NCBI RefSeq assembly: GCF_014287895.1
Contig: NZ_JACOPP010000026.1
Coordinates: 1-33,762 of the forward strand
From: Lawsonibacter hominis
Lineage (GTDB): Bacteria; Bacillota; Clostridia; Oscillospirales; Oscillospiraceae
Length of the DNA: 33,762 nucleotides
Reading direction: 5' to 3'
Shown: piece after piece, positions 1 to 9,221 of the stretch
How positions within the stretch are numbered: the first letter of the stretch is position 1
Layout of the letters: each line of letters starts with the position of its first letter
Made by a program: the position numbers and the translations under genes
The notes under the pieces: generated by a model
Seen by the model: only the letters and a program-made list of their open reading frames with translations
The model's database searches: none
Told to the model about the DNA's origin: nothing

Positions 1-264
1 CGGGATCTGCCTGCTTTATTCGAACAAACAGCTGCCCTGCCGGGTACCCGCCATAAGCTCATCCGCCCTTACACGTCCAGGCACAACGGTAAAGTGGAAC
101 GCAGCCACCGGGAGGACCAGAAACGGTTTTACTCCTGCCACAACTTTTACTCGCTGGATGACTTCGCCAAACAACTTGCTGTCCACAACCGCCGCTCCAT
201 CAACTTCCCCATGAGGCCCCTTCACTGGCTTTCTCCCGCAGAGTTCGCCGTCCAATATGTTTGA
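1..264 (+). CDS. DDE transposase / integrase core, C-terminal fragment (cut by window edge)
   Basis: Frame 1 is open from the first base to a TGA at 262-264, giving 87 residues of the C-terminal end of a transposase. The segment RPYTSRHNGKVERSHRE has the N-G-x-V-E-R-x-H pattern around the catalytic glutamate of the rve integrase core found in IS481- and IS3-type transposases, and the end (LHWLSPAEF, then about six residues) matches how these proteins usually finish. The start lies outside the window, so length and family cannot be fixed. A sequence beginning TGTAGGTTAG on the minus strand just after the stop (about 265-274) could be the outer end of the element. Nothing shows whether the element is active. 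Confidence 0.8.
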   Translation, partial: RDLPALFEQTAALPGTRHKLIRPYTSRHNGKVERSHREDQKRFYSCHNFYSLDDFAKQLAVHNRRSINFPMRPLHWLSPAEFAVQYV

Positions 265-309
265 CTAACCTACAAAAATGTACCGGCGCGCGGCGCAGTA
301 TGCTTTTAT

Positions 310-339
310 TTGACGGAAATGGGGGGGATGAAGTATAAT
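310..339 (+). promoter_or_regulatory. Sigma-A promoter of the sensor-kinase operon
   Basis: A -35 box TTGACG (310-315), an 18-bp spacer and a perfect -10 box TATAAT (334-339). The expected transcription start is near 346, about 60 bases before the ATG at 409. This promoter rules out translation starts upstream of about 346 for the following gene, although the reading frame is open from 310. Confidence 0.75.
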
Positions 340-408
340 TATAGTGATCCATACGGCTTGCGGGCCTGTCACACCGTTGCAGCGTTTCAATTAATGAGGG
401 AAAGCGCC

Positions 409-3030
409 ATGAGAAACAGGAAATGGAAAAACGGCGGAGAGCGGATCAATATTGTGTGGCCTGTACTGGTCTGCGGGCTGGCGCTTTTGTTTGCCGTACT
501 TTCGACCTCCACGATCCTCAGCATGAACCAGGACCTGAGCGCATTGTATGAGTACCCTTATCTCAACGCCCAGCACATCAATCGGGCCGCCAATGCAGTA
601 TCGCTGATGCGTCAGGGGATGAACCGGCTGGCCATTCGCCGGGGAGCGAAGGATTACGCGGCAGTGCGTACTCTGGTGGAGGAGGCCATGCCGGAGCTGG
701 AAGAGAGCCTGGATTACATCGCGGGACATTACCTGGGCCCCGCGGAGGACGTGGATGTGCTGAAAGACGCGGCAGAGCAGATCGTCGTCCTTCAGCAGGA
801 ACTGCTGGAGCATGAGGAATACGAGGCTCAGAAGGCAAAACGGCTGCTGGAGGAGGAGCTGGCGCCCCTGTATGACCAGTTCATGGAGGACTCCAACGTC
901 GTCATGGTGTGGAGCACCGCAGCCGTGCGGGAGATGGATCGGGAGTCCGACCATACCACCCGAAAGGTCGTGATCCTGGCGGCGGTCATGACGCTTTTCA
1001 TCCTAACGGTATCCGTTTTGTACTATCGTTCGATCCAAAAGAAAAGCCGGGAGCTGGAAGGACGGGAGCTGCTGTTCAGCCTGCTTACGGAGACGATCGA
1101 CGATGTGGTATACATCTATCACGCAACGCGGCGGGAGAGTGAATTCCTCAGCGGCAACACCGAGCGGGTATTGGGCCTGACGGAGGAGGAGCTGCTGCGG
1201 GACCCGGACAAGCGGCGGGCGATGTTCGCCGATCAGGAGAGCTTCCGCATGGTGGAAGCGATCTTCCGGGGGACGGTCCTGCGGAAGCCTGTGGAGCGGG
1301 AATGCCGGATCATGAACCCGAAGACGAAGCGGGAGCAGTGGATGCTGCTGCAGGTTTACCCGGTCCTGCAGGACGGCGGGGTGGAGCGGTATATCGCCAA
1401 GCTGGAGGATCAGACCGAGGAGCGCCGGACCCGGCAGACGCTGCGTGACGCCCTTGAGAACGCCCGGCAGGCCAACGCGGCCAAGCGTAATTTTCTTTCC
1501 CGTATGTCCCATGAGATACGTACGCCCATGAATGCGATCATCGGTATGACGGCCATCGCCGCCGCCGACCCGGATGACCGCGCCAAGACGGAGGAGTGCC
1601 TGACCAAAATTGCCTATTCCTCCAAATACCTTCTGAGCATTATCAACGATGTGCTGGATATGTCCGCCATCGAGAGCGGGAAGATTTCCATTACCCGGGA
1701 GCCCTTCGACCTGGCCCGCCTGCTCACGGAGCTGGGCGCAGTCTACGAAAGCCAGTGCGCCAGCCGCGGCGTACAGTTCGCGCTGACCAACGATCTGAGC
1801 GAGGAGCATCTGATTGGAGACCAGGTCCGATTGAATCAGATCCTGCATAACCTGCTGTCCAATGCGGTGAAGTTTACCCCCGCCGGCGGCCGGGTCCGGC
1901 TGGAGGTGGGGCAGACCGGGCAGCAGGGCGTCTACCGTCAGCTGTGTTTCACGGTCAGCGATACCGGTATCGGCATGGACGAGGGGTTTCAAAAGCGGAT
2001 GTACCTTCCCTTTGAACAGGACCCCCATGCCGGAGTCCTGCGGCAGGGGGGCACCGGCCTTGGGCTGGCGATCGTTCGGAACCTGGTCACCCTGATGGGA
2101 GGGAACATCCGGGTGAAGAGCGCCCCGGGCAAGGGCAGCGTTTTTCAGGTGGAGCTGCCCTTTGAACCCGGCCAGAGCGTCTGCTGCACGGTGGAATCCG
2201 GGGAACGGAAGGATCTGCGGGTCCTGGTGGCGGATGACGACAGGGGTACCTGCGAGCATGCGGCCCTGCTGCTGGAGCGAATGGGCATGTCGGTACGCTG
2301 GGTCCTCTCCGGCGCCGAGGCGGTGGAGGAAATTCTGTGGGCCTGTGCGGACGGGACGGACTATGACGTGTGTATTCTGGACTGGCAGATGCCGGGCATG
2401 GACGGGATTGAAACGGCCCGCCGCATCCGTGAGCGGGTGGGACCGGACCTGCTGATCATCATCCTGTCCGCCTACGATTGGAGCGGCGTCGAGCCGCAGG
2501 CCCGTGCGGCCGGTGTAAACGCCTTCCTGTCCAAGCCCATGTTTCCGTCCAATCTCCATCGTGCGCTGCGGGAGGCGGCGGGGCATGGCAAAACGCCCCC
2601 AGCACCGGCCCGGCGCTGCGGCCGCTATGATTTTACAGGCCGCCGCATCCTTTTGGCGGAAGACAACCAGCTGAATCTGGAGATCGCCGCAGCGCTGCTG
2701 GAGTCTGCCGGCGCTGCGGTAGACCAGGTCTCCGAGGGGCGCGCCGCAGTACGGGCGTTCGCGCAGTCGCCGCCCGGCACCTATGATATGATCCTGCTGG
2801 ATGTGCAGATGCCGGTACTGGACGGACACGGAGCGGCCCGGGCCATACGTGCCTGTCCCAGGCCGGACGCGGCGCGTATCCCCATTTTTGCCATGACAGC
2901 CAACGCCTTTGCGGAAGACGTAGCAGCCGCCAAGGCCGCAGGCATGAACGAGCATGTGGCCAAGCCCATCGACGCGGAAGCGCTGTATGCCCTGTTGGAT
3001 GCCTATTTCAGAGGAGACAAGGAGGAGTGA
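409..3030 (+). CDS. Hybrid sensor histidine kinase with two receiver domains
   Basis: Membrane sensor kinase of 873 residues that should autophosphorylate and pass phosphate through its own receivers to an HPt protein. In order: TM helix about 15-37, an extracytoplasmic helical region rich in Glu, TM about 186-206, a PAS-like region about 220-335, HisKA with H368 in SHEIRTPMN, HATPase with N box (NLLSNAVKF, about 481-489), G1 DTGIGMD (518-524) and G2 GGTGLGL (547-553), REC1 with D658 and K709, REC2 with D798 and K852. All key residues are present. The start at 409 has GAGGGA seven bases upstream. An earlier ATG at 394 lacks a ribosome-binding site, and the in-frame TTG at 310 is inside the promoter. 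The HPt gene follows after two bases, so the two are probably coupled. The signal sensed is unknown. Confidence 0.92.
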   Translation: MRNRKWKNGGERINIVWPVLVCGLALLFAVLSTSTILSMNQDLSALYEYPYLNAQHINRAANAVSLMRQGMNRLAIRRGAKDYAAVRTLVEEAMPELEESLDYIAGHYLGPAEDVDVLKDAAEQIVVLQQELLEHEEYEAQKAKRLLEEELAPLYDQFMEDSNVVMVWSTAAVREMDRESDHTTRKVVILAAVMTLFILTVSVLYYRSIQKKSRELEGRELLFSLLTETIDDVVYIYHATRRESEFLSGNTERVLGLTEEELLRDPDKRRAMFADQESFRMVEAIFRGTVLRKPVERECRIMNPKTKREQWMLLQVYPVLQDGGVERYIAKLEDQTEERRTRQTLRDALENARQANAAKRNFLSRMSHEIRTPMNAIIGMTAIAAADPDDRAKTEECLTKIAYSSKYLLSIINDVLDMSAIESGKISITREPFDLARLLTELGAVYESQCASRGVQFALTNDLSEEHLIGDQVRLNQILHNLLSNAVKFTPAGGRVRLEVGQTGQQGVYRQLCFTVSDTGIGMDEGFQKRMYLPFEQDPHAGVLRQGGTGLGLAIVRNLVTLMGGNIRVKSAPGKGSVFQVELPFEPGQSVCCTVESGERKDLRVLVADDDRGTCEHAALLLERMGMSVRWVLSGAEAVEEILWACADGTDYDVCILDWQMPGMDGIETARRIRERVGPDLLIIILSAYDWSGVEPQARAAGVNAFLSKPMFPSNLHRALREAAGHGKTPPAPARRCGRYDFTGRRILLAEDNQLNLEIAAALLESAGAAVDQVSEGRAAVRAFAQSPPGTYDMILLDVQMPVLDGHGAARAIRACPRPDAARIPIFAMTANAFAEDVAAAKAAGMNEHVAKPIDAEALYALLDAYFRGDKEE

Positions 3031-3032
3031 GT

Positions 3033-3389
3033 ATGGAGCAGAACCGATGGGACGCTTTGCAGAATGCGGGCATCGACCTTCCGGACGCGCTGCGGCGCAT
3101 GGCGGGCAATACGGAGCTCCTCGAGAAATTTTTGATGCGGTTTCCGGAGGACGACAATTTTGGAATACTGGGTCGTGCGCTGGACGGGGCGGATTGGGAT
3201 ACGGCGCTGATCGCCGTTCACACGCTCAAGGGCATCTCCGGAAATCTGGGAATGGGGCGTCTGTGTCAGTGCTGCTGCAGAATGGTGGAGCAGCTGCGCG
3301 CCGGAGACACAGCAGGAGCGCGGGCCAGCTACAACGAGCTGGCCGGGGTCTATCGGGCGCTGTGCGGCGCGCTGAAAGGCGGCGTCTGA
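3033..3389 (+). CDS. Free-standing HPt phosphotransfer protein
   Basis: A 118-residue protein with the HPt signature HTLKGISGNLG, phospho-accepting His being residue 63. Such proteins carry phosphate from the receiver of a hybrid kinase to the receiver of a separate response regulator. Its place between a hybrid kinase and a receiver-containing c-di-GMP protein fits that relay. The ATG at 3033 has GGAGGAG about six bases upstream. A GTG two codons earlier overlaps the kinase stop and is less likely. The stop overlaps the next start by one base (TGATG), so translation is probably coupled. Four cysteines (CQCCC, residues 78-82) next to the HPt helix are unusual; their role is unknown. Confidence 0.9.
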   Translation: MEQNRWDALQNAGIDLPDALRRMAGNTELLEKFLMRFPEDDNFGILGRALDGADWDTALIAVHTLKGISGNLGMGRLCQCCCRMVEQLRAGDTAGARASYNELAGVYRALCGALKGGV

Positions 3390-6300
3390 TGGAGCCGAGA
3401 GATACCCTGCTCCTGGTGGACGACCAGCAGGCCGACCGCGCCGTTCTGCGGGAACTGTTTCAAGAGGAGTACAATCTGCTGGAAGCGGAAAACGGCGATC
3501 AGGCGCTGCTGCTGCTGGAGGAGAATCACACCCGGATCGCGGCGGTGCTGCTGGATCTGCTCATGCCGGCCAAGGATGGTTTCACGGTGCTCGCCGAGAT
3601 GAGGGCCAAACGAGTTCTGCCTGAAACGCCGGTGGTGGTCATCACAGCTCAGGATTCCGCCGCGCGCGCGGCGCGGGCGTTCGAACTGGGCGCCTCGGAT
3701 TTTATCGTCAAACCGTTTGAACCCTGCGCCGTCCGGCGGCGGGTGCGCAATCTGGTGGAACTCAGCCGCTACAAGCGGTGCCTGGAGGAGCTGGCGGAAG
3801 AGCAGGCAAACGCGCTCCGGCAGTCCAACGAGGTCATGGTAGACACGCTGTCCTCCATCATCGAATACCGCGGCGCAAAATCAGGCCGGCATATCCTGCG
3901 GATCCGCCGCTTCACCAAGCTGCTGCTGGAGGAATTGGCGCGCAGCTGTCCGGAGTACCAACTGGACGGGCGGAAGATCGCCGTTATCTCCGCCGCCGCC
4001 GCGCTGCACGACATCGGCAAGATCGCCATACCGGACGCTATCCTCAACAAGCCGGGCCAGCTGACGCCGGAGGAATTCGAGGTGATGAAGACCCATTCCG
4101 CCATCGGCTGCCGCATGCTGGAGCAGCTGGACGGCATGGGCGACCGGGAATACCTGCGTTATGCCTGGGACATCTGCCGCTATCACCATGAGCGGTGGGA
4201 GGGCGAGGGATATCCCGACGGACTCCGGGGGGAGCGTATCCCACTCTGGGCGCAGGCGGTAGGCCTGGCGGACGCTTACGAGGCACTGACCACCGACCGG
4301 GGCTATCAAGACGCCTGCTCCCATGAGCAGGCCATGAATATGATTTTGAACGGAGCGTGCGGCAGCTTCTCCCCTAAGCTGCTGGAGTGCTTCAAGCATC
4401 TGCGGGATGCGTTTGCGGCGCTGGCCTGCACCTATACCGACGATCCTCCCGCCGCAGGCGGAGGACCCCTCACGCCGCACGACGTCTCCGTCCCGCACGC
4501 CGGGGGGCTGGATATGCTGCAGACCGCCCAGGTCAAATACCTGACGCTGCTGCGCTATGTGAACGCCACCGTAGTAGAGGTGGATCTGGATCAGGGGGTC
4601 TACCACATGGTCTACGATCCCAATCCGGATTTTGCGCTGCTGCGCTCCGGGGCGAGCTTTGCGGAGTCCATGCGCAATCTGGTCCAAAGGGCGGTCCATC
4701 CGGACGACCGCGCCCGGGTGCTGGAATTTCTGAAAAACAGCGGCGAGGAGTTTTTTGCCGAGGGGCTGATGAAGTACAGGCACCGCTATCGGGTCTACAG
4801 CGCCATGATCGGCGATTACCGCTGGTACGAGGCCACCCTGCTGCGTATCGACGTGGATGATCTGCACTCCCGCAAGGGACTGGCGGTCTGGCGGGAGGCG
4901 GAAACAGCGGAAGCGGAGGACACCCGCGAGCGGGAGACAGCCCTGCGCAGCCTGTGGAGCGGCGTCCAGTGCTGCCGAAATGACCGGTGGTTTACGCTCA
5001 TGGGGGTCAGCGAAAACTTTTCCGCCCTGGTGGGCTATACGACGGCGGAGCTGGAACAGCGCTTCCAGAACCGCCTGACCGGGCTGATCCTCCCGGAGGA
5101 CCGGGCGGAGGTGCGCCGCCGGACCAGAGAACAGCTGACGCTGGGAAGCGGCGTGGAACTGGAATACCGCCTGGTCCGGAAGGACGGGCAGGTCATCTGG
5201 GTCCTGGAGAAAAGCCGTATGGTCACCGAAGCGGATGGTGTAGAGTATCTTTACTGCGTGCTGGTGGACATCAGCCGGACCAAGAAAGCGCAGGAGGAGC
5301 TGCGGCTTTCCCTGGAGCGGCATCAGATCATTCTGGCCCAGACCAACGATATCATCTTCGAGTGGGATGTGGCGGGCGGAACGGTGAGCTACTCCCCCAA
5401 CTGGAAGGAACGCTTCGGTTACGCGCCCATGACAGGCGGCGTGGGAGAGGCGATCCCCAAGGCGTCCCATATCCATCCGGAGGATGCCCCGGTGTTTCTG
5501 GATGCGTTGCGCGCCCTGATGGACGGCGCTCATTACGAGGAGATGGAGCTGCGCATCGCCAAGGCGGACGGACGCTATCTGTGGTGCCGCATCCGTGCCA
5601 CCGCCCAGCAGAGGGAGGACGGGCGCCCCATCAAGGTAGTGGGCGTGGTCATGGATATCGACGGGGAGAAGCGGGCCAATCAGGCCCTGCGGGACAAGGC
5701 GGAGCGGGATGGGCTGACCAGGCTGCTCAATAAAAATTCCGCACGCCGCCGGATTGAGGCATATTTATCCGAGGCAGAGGGAGAACGCGCCGCGCTGCTC
5801 ATCATCGATGTAGATAATTTCAAGCAGGTCAACGACAGCTACGGCCATATGTTCGGCGACGCGGTCCTCGCCCGGCTCTCGGAGGAGATCCGCGGGCTTT
5901 TCCGTGCGGACGACATCGTCTCCCGCATCGGCGGGGACGAGTTTCTGGTGTTTTTGAAACGGGTCCCGGACACAGATCTGGTCGAGGAGCGCTGCGGGCG
6001 CTTGATCGAGGCGTTTCAGGGGATGTTCCAGAAGGAGCTGGTCGGCTGGTCCCTGTCCTGCTCGGTGGGGGCGGCCCTTTCACCGGAGCACGGCGCCGCC
6101 TTCCAGGAGCTGTTTCAGCGGGCCGACCAGGCTTTGTACCGGGCCAAACGCCGTGGAAAGAATTGTTATGAGCTTTACCGCGCGCAGAAGGACGGCGGCT
6201 TCCCGCAGCCCGGAGCTCCCCTCATGGCCGTCGGCGAGCGCATTGATTCCGGCGGGCGGCCCGGTACGGCGGAAGATGGGCTGGTCCAATACGCCTTCCG

Positions 6301-7138
6301 CCGCCTGTATGAGTCGGGGGATGTGGAGAACACGGTCCAAGATATCCTGGCGCTGGTGGGCCGCCGGTTCAACGTCAGCCGGACATATATCTTTGAGAAC
6401 ACCCCGGACAACCGGGCCTGCCGGAATACCTTCGAGTGGTGCAGCGAGGGCGTCGAGCCCCAGATCGACCGTCTGCAGCATATCGAGTATCAGCGGGATC
6501 TGGGCGGGCGCTATGAGGAGAACTTTGACGAGCACGGTGTGTTTTACTGCCCGGATGTGACCCGTCTTCCCAAATGCCAGTATGATATCCTGGAAGCGCA
6601 GGATGTCAAATCCCTGCTCCAGTGCGCCATTCGGGACAACGGCGTGTTTCGGGGCTACGTGGGCTTTGACGAATGCGTCGGAAGCCGCCTTTGGACCCAG
6701 GAGCAGATCGATGCGCTCACCCATATCGCCGGCTTTCTCTCGGTATTCCTGCTGAAGCTGCGCTCCCAGCAGCAGGCGGAGGAGCGGGCACGGGACCTGC
6801 GCATTGCCTTGGACAACCAGAATTCCTGGATCTACGTCATCGACCCGGATACCTATGAGATGCTCTTTATCAATGCCAAGACCCGCGCCGTAGCGGCGCA
6901 GGCAGCGGAGGGGCTGCGCTGCTATCAGGCCTTCCTCCATCGGGACGCGCCCTGCGGGAACTGTCCGGCCCGGGACATCCGGAGGGATGTGAACCGCACG
7001 GTGGAGTTTTATAATCCCGTCCTGGATGTGTGGAGTCTGGCGGACGCATCGCTGATCCGCTGGAGCGGGCGGGAGGCCTGCCTGATCAACTGCCATGATA
7101 TCACACGTTATAAAAAGACCTGTGACCCGGAACGATAG
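3389..7138 (+). CDS. REC / HD-GYP / PAS / PAS / GGDEF / GAF / PAS cyclic-di-GMP signalling protein
   Basis: A 1249-residue cytoplasmic response regulator with opposing c-di-GMP domains. REC is about 1-120 (acid pair D11-D12, phospho-acceptor D56, K108). HD-GYP phosphodiesterase is about 145-345, with HD at 207-208 in LHDIGK, HHERW at 266-270 and GYP at 274-276, all intact. PAS-type regions lie about 375-495, 530-635 and 640-765. The GGDEF diguanylate cyclase is about 770-930, with DVDNF at 807-811, GGDEF at 848-852 and an inhibitory-site RxxD (RADD, 839-842) five residues before it. A GAF-like region covers about 965-1125 and a last PAS-like region with two Cys-x-x-x-Cys-type elements about 1135-1240. 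Both catalytic domains look active from motifs; which dominates cannot be told. The ATG at 3389 overlaps the HPt stop. The frame is open upstream, but that part overlaps the kinase and HPt genes. Confidence 0.92.
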   Translation: MEPRDTLLLVDDQQADRAVLRELFQEEYNLLEAENGDQALLLLEENHTRIAAVLLDLLMPAKDGFTVLAEMRAKRVLPETPVVVITAQDSAARAARAFELGASDFIVKPFEPCAVRRRVRNLVELSRYKRCLEELAEEQANALRQSNEVMVDTLSSIIEYRGAKSGRHILRIRRFTKLLLEELARSCPEYQLDGRKIAVISAAAALHDIGKIAIPDAILNKPGQLTPEEFEVMKTHSAIGCRMLEQLDGMGDREYLRYAWDICRYHHERWEGEGYPDGLRGERIPLWAQAVGLADAYEALTTDRGYQDACSHEQAMNMILNGACGSFSPKLLECFKHLRDAFAALACTYTDDPPAAGGGPLTPHDVSVPHAGGLDMLQTAQVKYLTLLRYVNATVVEVDLDQGVYHMVYDPNPDFALLRSGASFAESMRNLVQRAVHPDDRARVLEFLKNSGEEFFAEGLMKYRHRYRVYSAMIGDYRWYEATLLRIDVDDLHSRKGLAVWREAETAEAEDTRERETALRSLWSGVQCCRNDRWFTLMGVSENFSALVGYTTAELEQRFQNRLTGLILPEDRAEVRRRTREQLTLGSGVELEYRLVRKDGQVIWVLEKSRMVTEADGVEYLYCVLVDISRTKKAQEELRLSLERHQIILAQTNDIIFEWDVAGGTVSYSPNWKERFGYAPMTGGVGEAIPKASHIHPEDAPVFLDALRALMDGAHYEEMELRIAKADGRYLWCRIRATAQQREDGRPIKVVGVVMDIDGEKRANQALRDKAERDGLTRLLNKNSARRRIEAYLSEAEGERAALLIIDVDNFKQVNDSYGHMFGDAVLARLSEEIRGLFRADDIVSRIGGDEFLVFLKRVPDTDLVEERCGRLIEAFQGMFQKELVGWSLSCSVGAALSPEHGAAFQELFQRADQALYRAKRRGKNCYELYRAQKDGGFPQPGAPLMAVGERIDSGGRPGTAEDGLVQYAFRRLYESGDVENTVQDILALVGRRFNVSRTYIFENTPDNRACRNTFEWCSEGVEPQIDRLQHIEYQRDLGGRYEENFDEHGVFYCPDVTRLPKCQYDILEAQDVKSLLQCAIRDNGVFRGYVGFDECVGSRLWTQEQIDALTHIAGFLSVFLLKLRSQQQAEERARDLRIALDNQNSWIYVIDPDTYEMLFINAKTRAVAAQAAEGLRCYQAFLHRDAPCGNCPARDIRRDVNRTVEFYNPVLDVWSLADASLIRWSGREACLINCHDITRYKKTCDPER

Positions 7139-7149
7139 GAGGGACCGCT

Positions 7150-9066
7150 GTGAAACAGCTTCTGCGCCGCGGGGGCGCTTTGTGTCTGATCCTGCTGCTT
7201 TGTGCCGCTGTCCTGGCGCCGGCATCGGCGGCGGAGGATCAGGGCGCCGGCGCCCTGACCATTCTGTTCACCCATGACACCCACGACCGTTTTCTGCCCG
7301 TCCCGGATGAAGAGGGCGGGGAATACGGCGGCTATACCCGCTTGGCCACGCTGCTCCGGCAGGAGCGCGCCGCGGCGGAAACCCCGGTAGTCACCCTGGA
7401 CGCGGGAGATTTCTCCATGGGCTCCCTGTTCCAGACCATCTACGCCACCGACGCCCCGGAACTGCGGGCGTTGGGACAGATGGGATATGACGTGACCACC
7501 CTGGGCAACCACGAGTTCGACTACCGCGCCCGCGGCCTGGCGGAGATGCTCGGCGCCGCGGTGGACAGCGGGGACCGCCTGCCCGCCGTCGTCCAGGCCA
7601 ACTACAAGCCCCCTGCGGGGGACGGCGCGACCCGCGCCGCCTGGGAGAACTATGGCATCGGAGACTATGTAGTGCTGGAACGGGACGGGGTGCGCGTTGC
7701 GGTCTTTGGATTGCTGGGCGTGGACGCCGATGAATGCGCCCCCATGTCCGGCATGGAATTCACCCCGCTTGCGCAGGCCGCGCAGCGGGTGGTGGAGACC
7801 ATTCAGGCACAGGAAGCGGCGGACTATATCGTGTGCCTGTCCCACTCGGGGACCACGGACGGTAAAGGGGAGGACTACGAGCTGGCAAAAGCCGTGGACG
7901 GCATCGACGTGATCATCTCCGGACATACCCACTCCGCCACGCAGGAGCCCATCCGGGTGAACGATACCCTGATCGTCTCCTGCGGCGAGTACACCCGGAA
8001 CCTGGGCGTGCTGACGGTGGAGAAGACCGGAGAAGGACTGGATACCCTGGACTTCCGGCTGGTCCCCATTGATGAGACCGTGACAGAAGACGCCGCCATG
8101 ACCGCGATGGCCCGCCGGTTTCAGCAGAAGGTGGACGAGGGGTACCTGGCGGGTTTCGGCCTGAGCTTTCATCAGGTGCTCTGTGAGAGCGCCTTTGCGT
8201 TCACGCCCATCCGCCGGTTCGCGCAGCAGCAGCAGGAGGACCCCCTGGGCAGCCTGATCGCGGATTCCTATGTCTACGCGGTGGAACAGGCGGAGGGGGA
8301 GGACTACAGGACCGTGGACTTTGCGGTGGTGGCCGCAGGCGTTGTCCGGGCTTCCTTTGCTGCGGGAGAGATCACCACCTCGGACGCGTTCAACGTCTCG
8401 TCGCTGGGCTCCGGAGCGGACGGTACGCCGGGCTACCCGCTGGTGTCCGTATGGCTGACCGGACGGGAGCTGAAAGACGTCTTCGAGGTGGACGCTTCCG
8501 TTACCCCGCTCATGCCTGCCGCCCAGCTCTATCCGGCGGGCATGCGCTGGACCTATAATCCGCGCCGGCTGATCTTCAACAAGGTCACCGCGTGCGCCCA
8601 GGTGCTCCCCGACGGCTCTGAGGCCGCGCTGGAGGACGAGCGGCTTTACCGGGTGGTCACCGGACTCTATTCCGGACAGATGCTGGGGGCGGTGAATGCA
8701 AAATCGTTCGGCATCCTCACCGTTACGCCCAAGGACGCCCAGGGGAACGAGATCACCGACCTGGAGGCGCACATCATCCATACTTCCGGCGGCTCGGAGG
8801 TCAAGGAATGGTACGCCCTGGCCTCCTACCTCCAGTCCATGGGCACGATGGACCGCCGCTATGCCGCGCCGGAAGGGCGCAAGGTGTCCGTGCCCTCCTG
8901 GAACCCCGTCCATTTGCTGAAGAACCCAAACCGGATCACGCTGCTTGTTCTGCTGCTCGCCTTGATCGTAATCGGTCTGGTGGTTTTTCTTGTTTACCGC
9001 ATCGCGACCCGGGGCCGCCGCAGGCGCTGCCGCGGGGGCAGCGGCTACCGCCGTTATCGGGGATAG
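7150..9066 (+). CDS. Membrane-anchored 5'-nucleotidase / 2',3'-cyclic phosphodiesterase family protein
   Basis: A 638-residue exported metallophosphoesterase of the UshA/CpdB family, which releases phosphate from extracellular nucleotides. It has a signal peptide (1-28, probable cut after PASA), the metal-binding motifs THDTHDRF (41-48), LDAGD (83-87), GNHEFDY (119-125), a CLSHSGT motif and SGHTHS, then the C-terminal 5'-nucleotidase domain from about residue 330. Near the C-terminus is a hydrophobic helix followed by an Arg-rich tail (RGRRRRCRGG), which should anchor it in the membrane with the tail inside. There is no LPXTG signal. The GTG at 7150 has AGGAGGG six bases upstream and lies 11 bases after the preceding stop, so it probably belongs to the signalling operon. 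The true substrate is not shown by the sequence. Confidence 0.88.
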   Translation: MKQLLRRGGALCLILLLCAAVLAPASAAEDQGAGALTILFTHDTHDRFLPVPDEEGGEYGGYTRLATLLRQERAAAETPVVTLDAGDFSMGSLFQTIYATDAPELRALGQMGYDVTTLGNHEFDYRARGLAEMLGAAVDSGDRLPAVVQANYKPPAGDGATRAAWENYGIGDYVVLERDGVRVAVFGLLGVDADECAPMSGMEFTPLAQAAQRVVETIQAQEAADYIVCLSHSGTTDGKGEDYELAKAVDGIDVIISGHTHSATQEPIRVNDTLIVSCGEYTRNLGVLTVEKTGEGLDTLDFRLVPIDETVTEDAAMTAMARRFQQKVDEGYLAGFGLSFHQVLCESAFAFTPIRRFAQQQQEDPLGSLIADSYVYAVEQAEGEDYRTVDFAVVAAGVVRASFAAGEITTSDAFNVSSLGSGADGTPGYPLVSVWLTGRELKDVFEVDASVTPLMPAAQLYPAGMRWTYNPRRLIFNKVTACAQVLPDGSEAALEDERLYRVVTGLYSGQMLGAVNAKSFGILTVTPKDAQGNEITDLEAHIIHTSGGSEVKEWYALASYLQSMGTMDRRYAAPEGRKVSVPSWNPVHLLKNPNRITLLVLLLALIVIGLVVFLVYRIATRGRRRRCRGGSGYRRYRG

Positions 9067-9179
9067 GGAGCAGCCGCTCAGCTTGCCGAAAGAGCCTCGC
9101 AGCGCCCCTCCGCCGGAGCGGGGGGAATCAAGTCCGATCCCTGTTTCGCAGCGGCGTGTACGTCGTGAAACATACATCC

Positions 9180-9209
9180 CGGCCTGTACGTGCGCGCACG
9201 TACAGGCCG
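9180..9209. repeat. Perfect 30-bp palindrome between converging genes
   Basis: Bases 9180-9209 read the same on both strands, with alternating purine-pyrimidine steps (TACGTGCGCGCACGTA) at the centre. It sits between the nucleotidase stop and the spoVAE stop. No T-run follows on either strand, so it is either an unusual bidirectional terminator or a protein-binding site. Confidence 0.7.
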
Positions 9210-9221
9210 CAGCTTTCCCGA

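Noticed and set aside
310..408. In-frame TTG at 310 and ATG at 394 as starts of the sensor kinase
   Set aside because: 310 lies inside the promoter, and 394 has no ribosome-binding site; ATG 409 has GAGGGA at the right distance.
1003..2955. 650-codon open frame on the minus strand opposite the sensor kinase
   Set aside because: It is a shadow of a GC-rich gene: no recognisable domains, His/Gly/Arg-rich composition, and the plus strand encodes a clear kinase.
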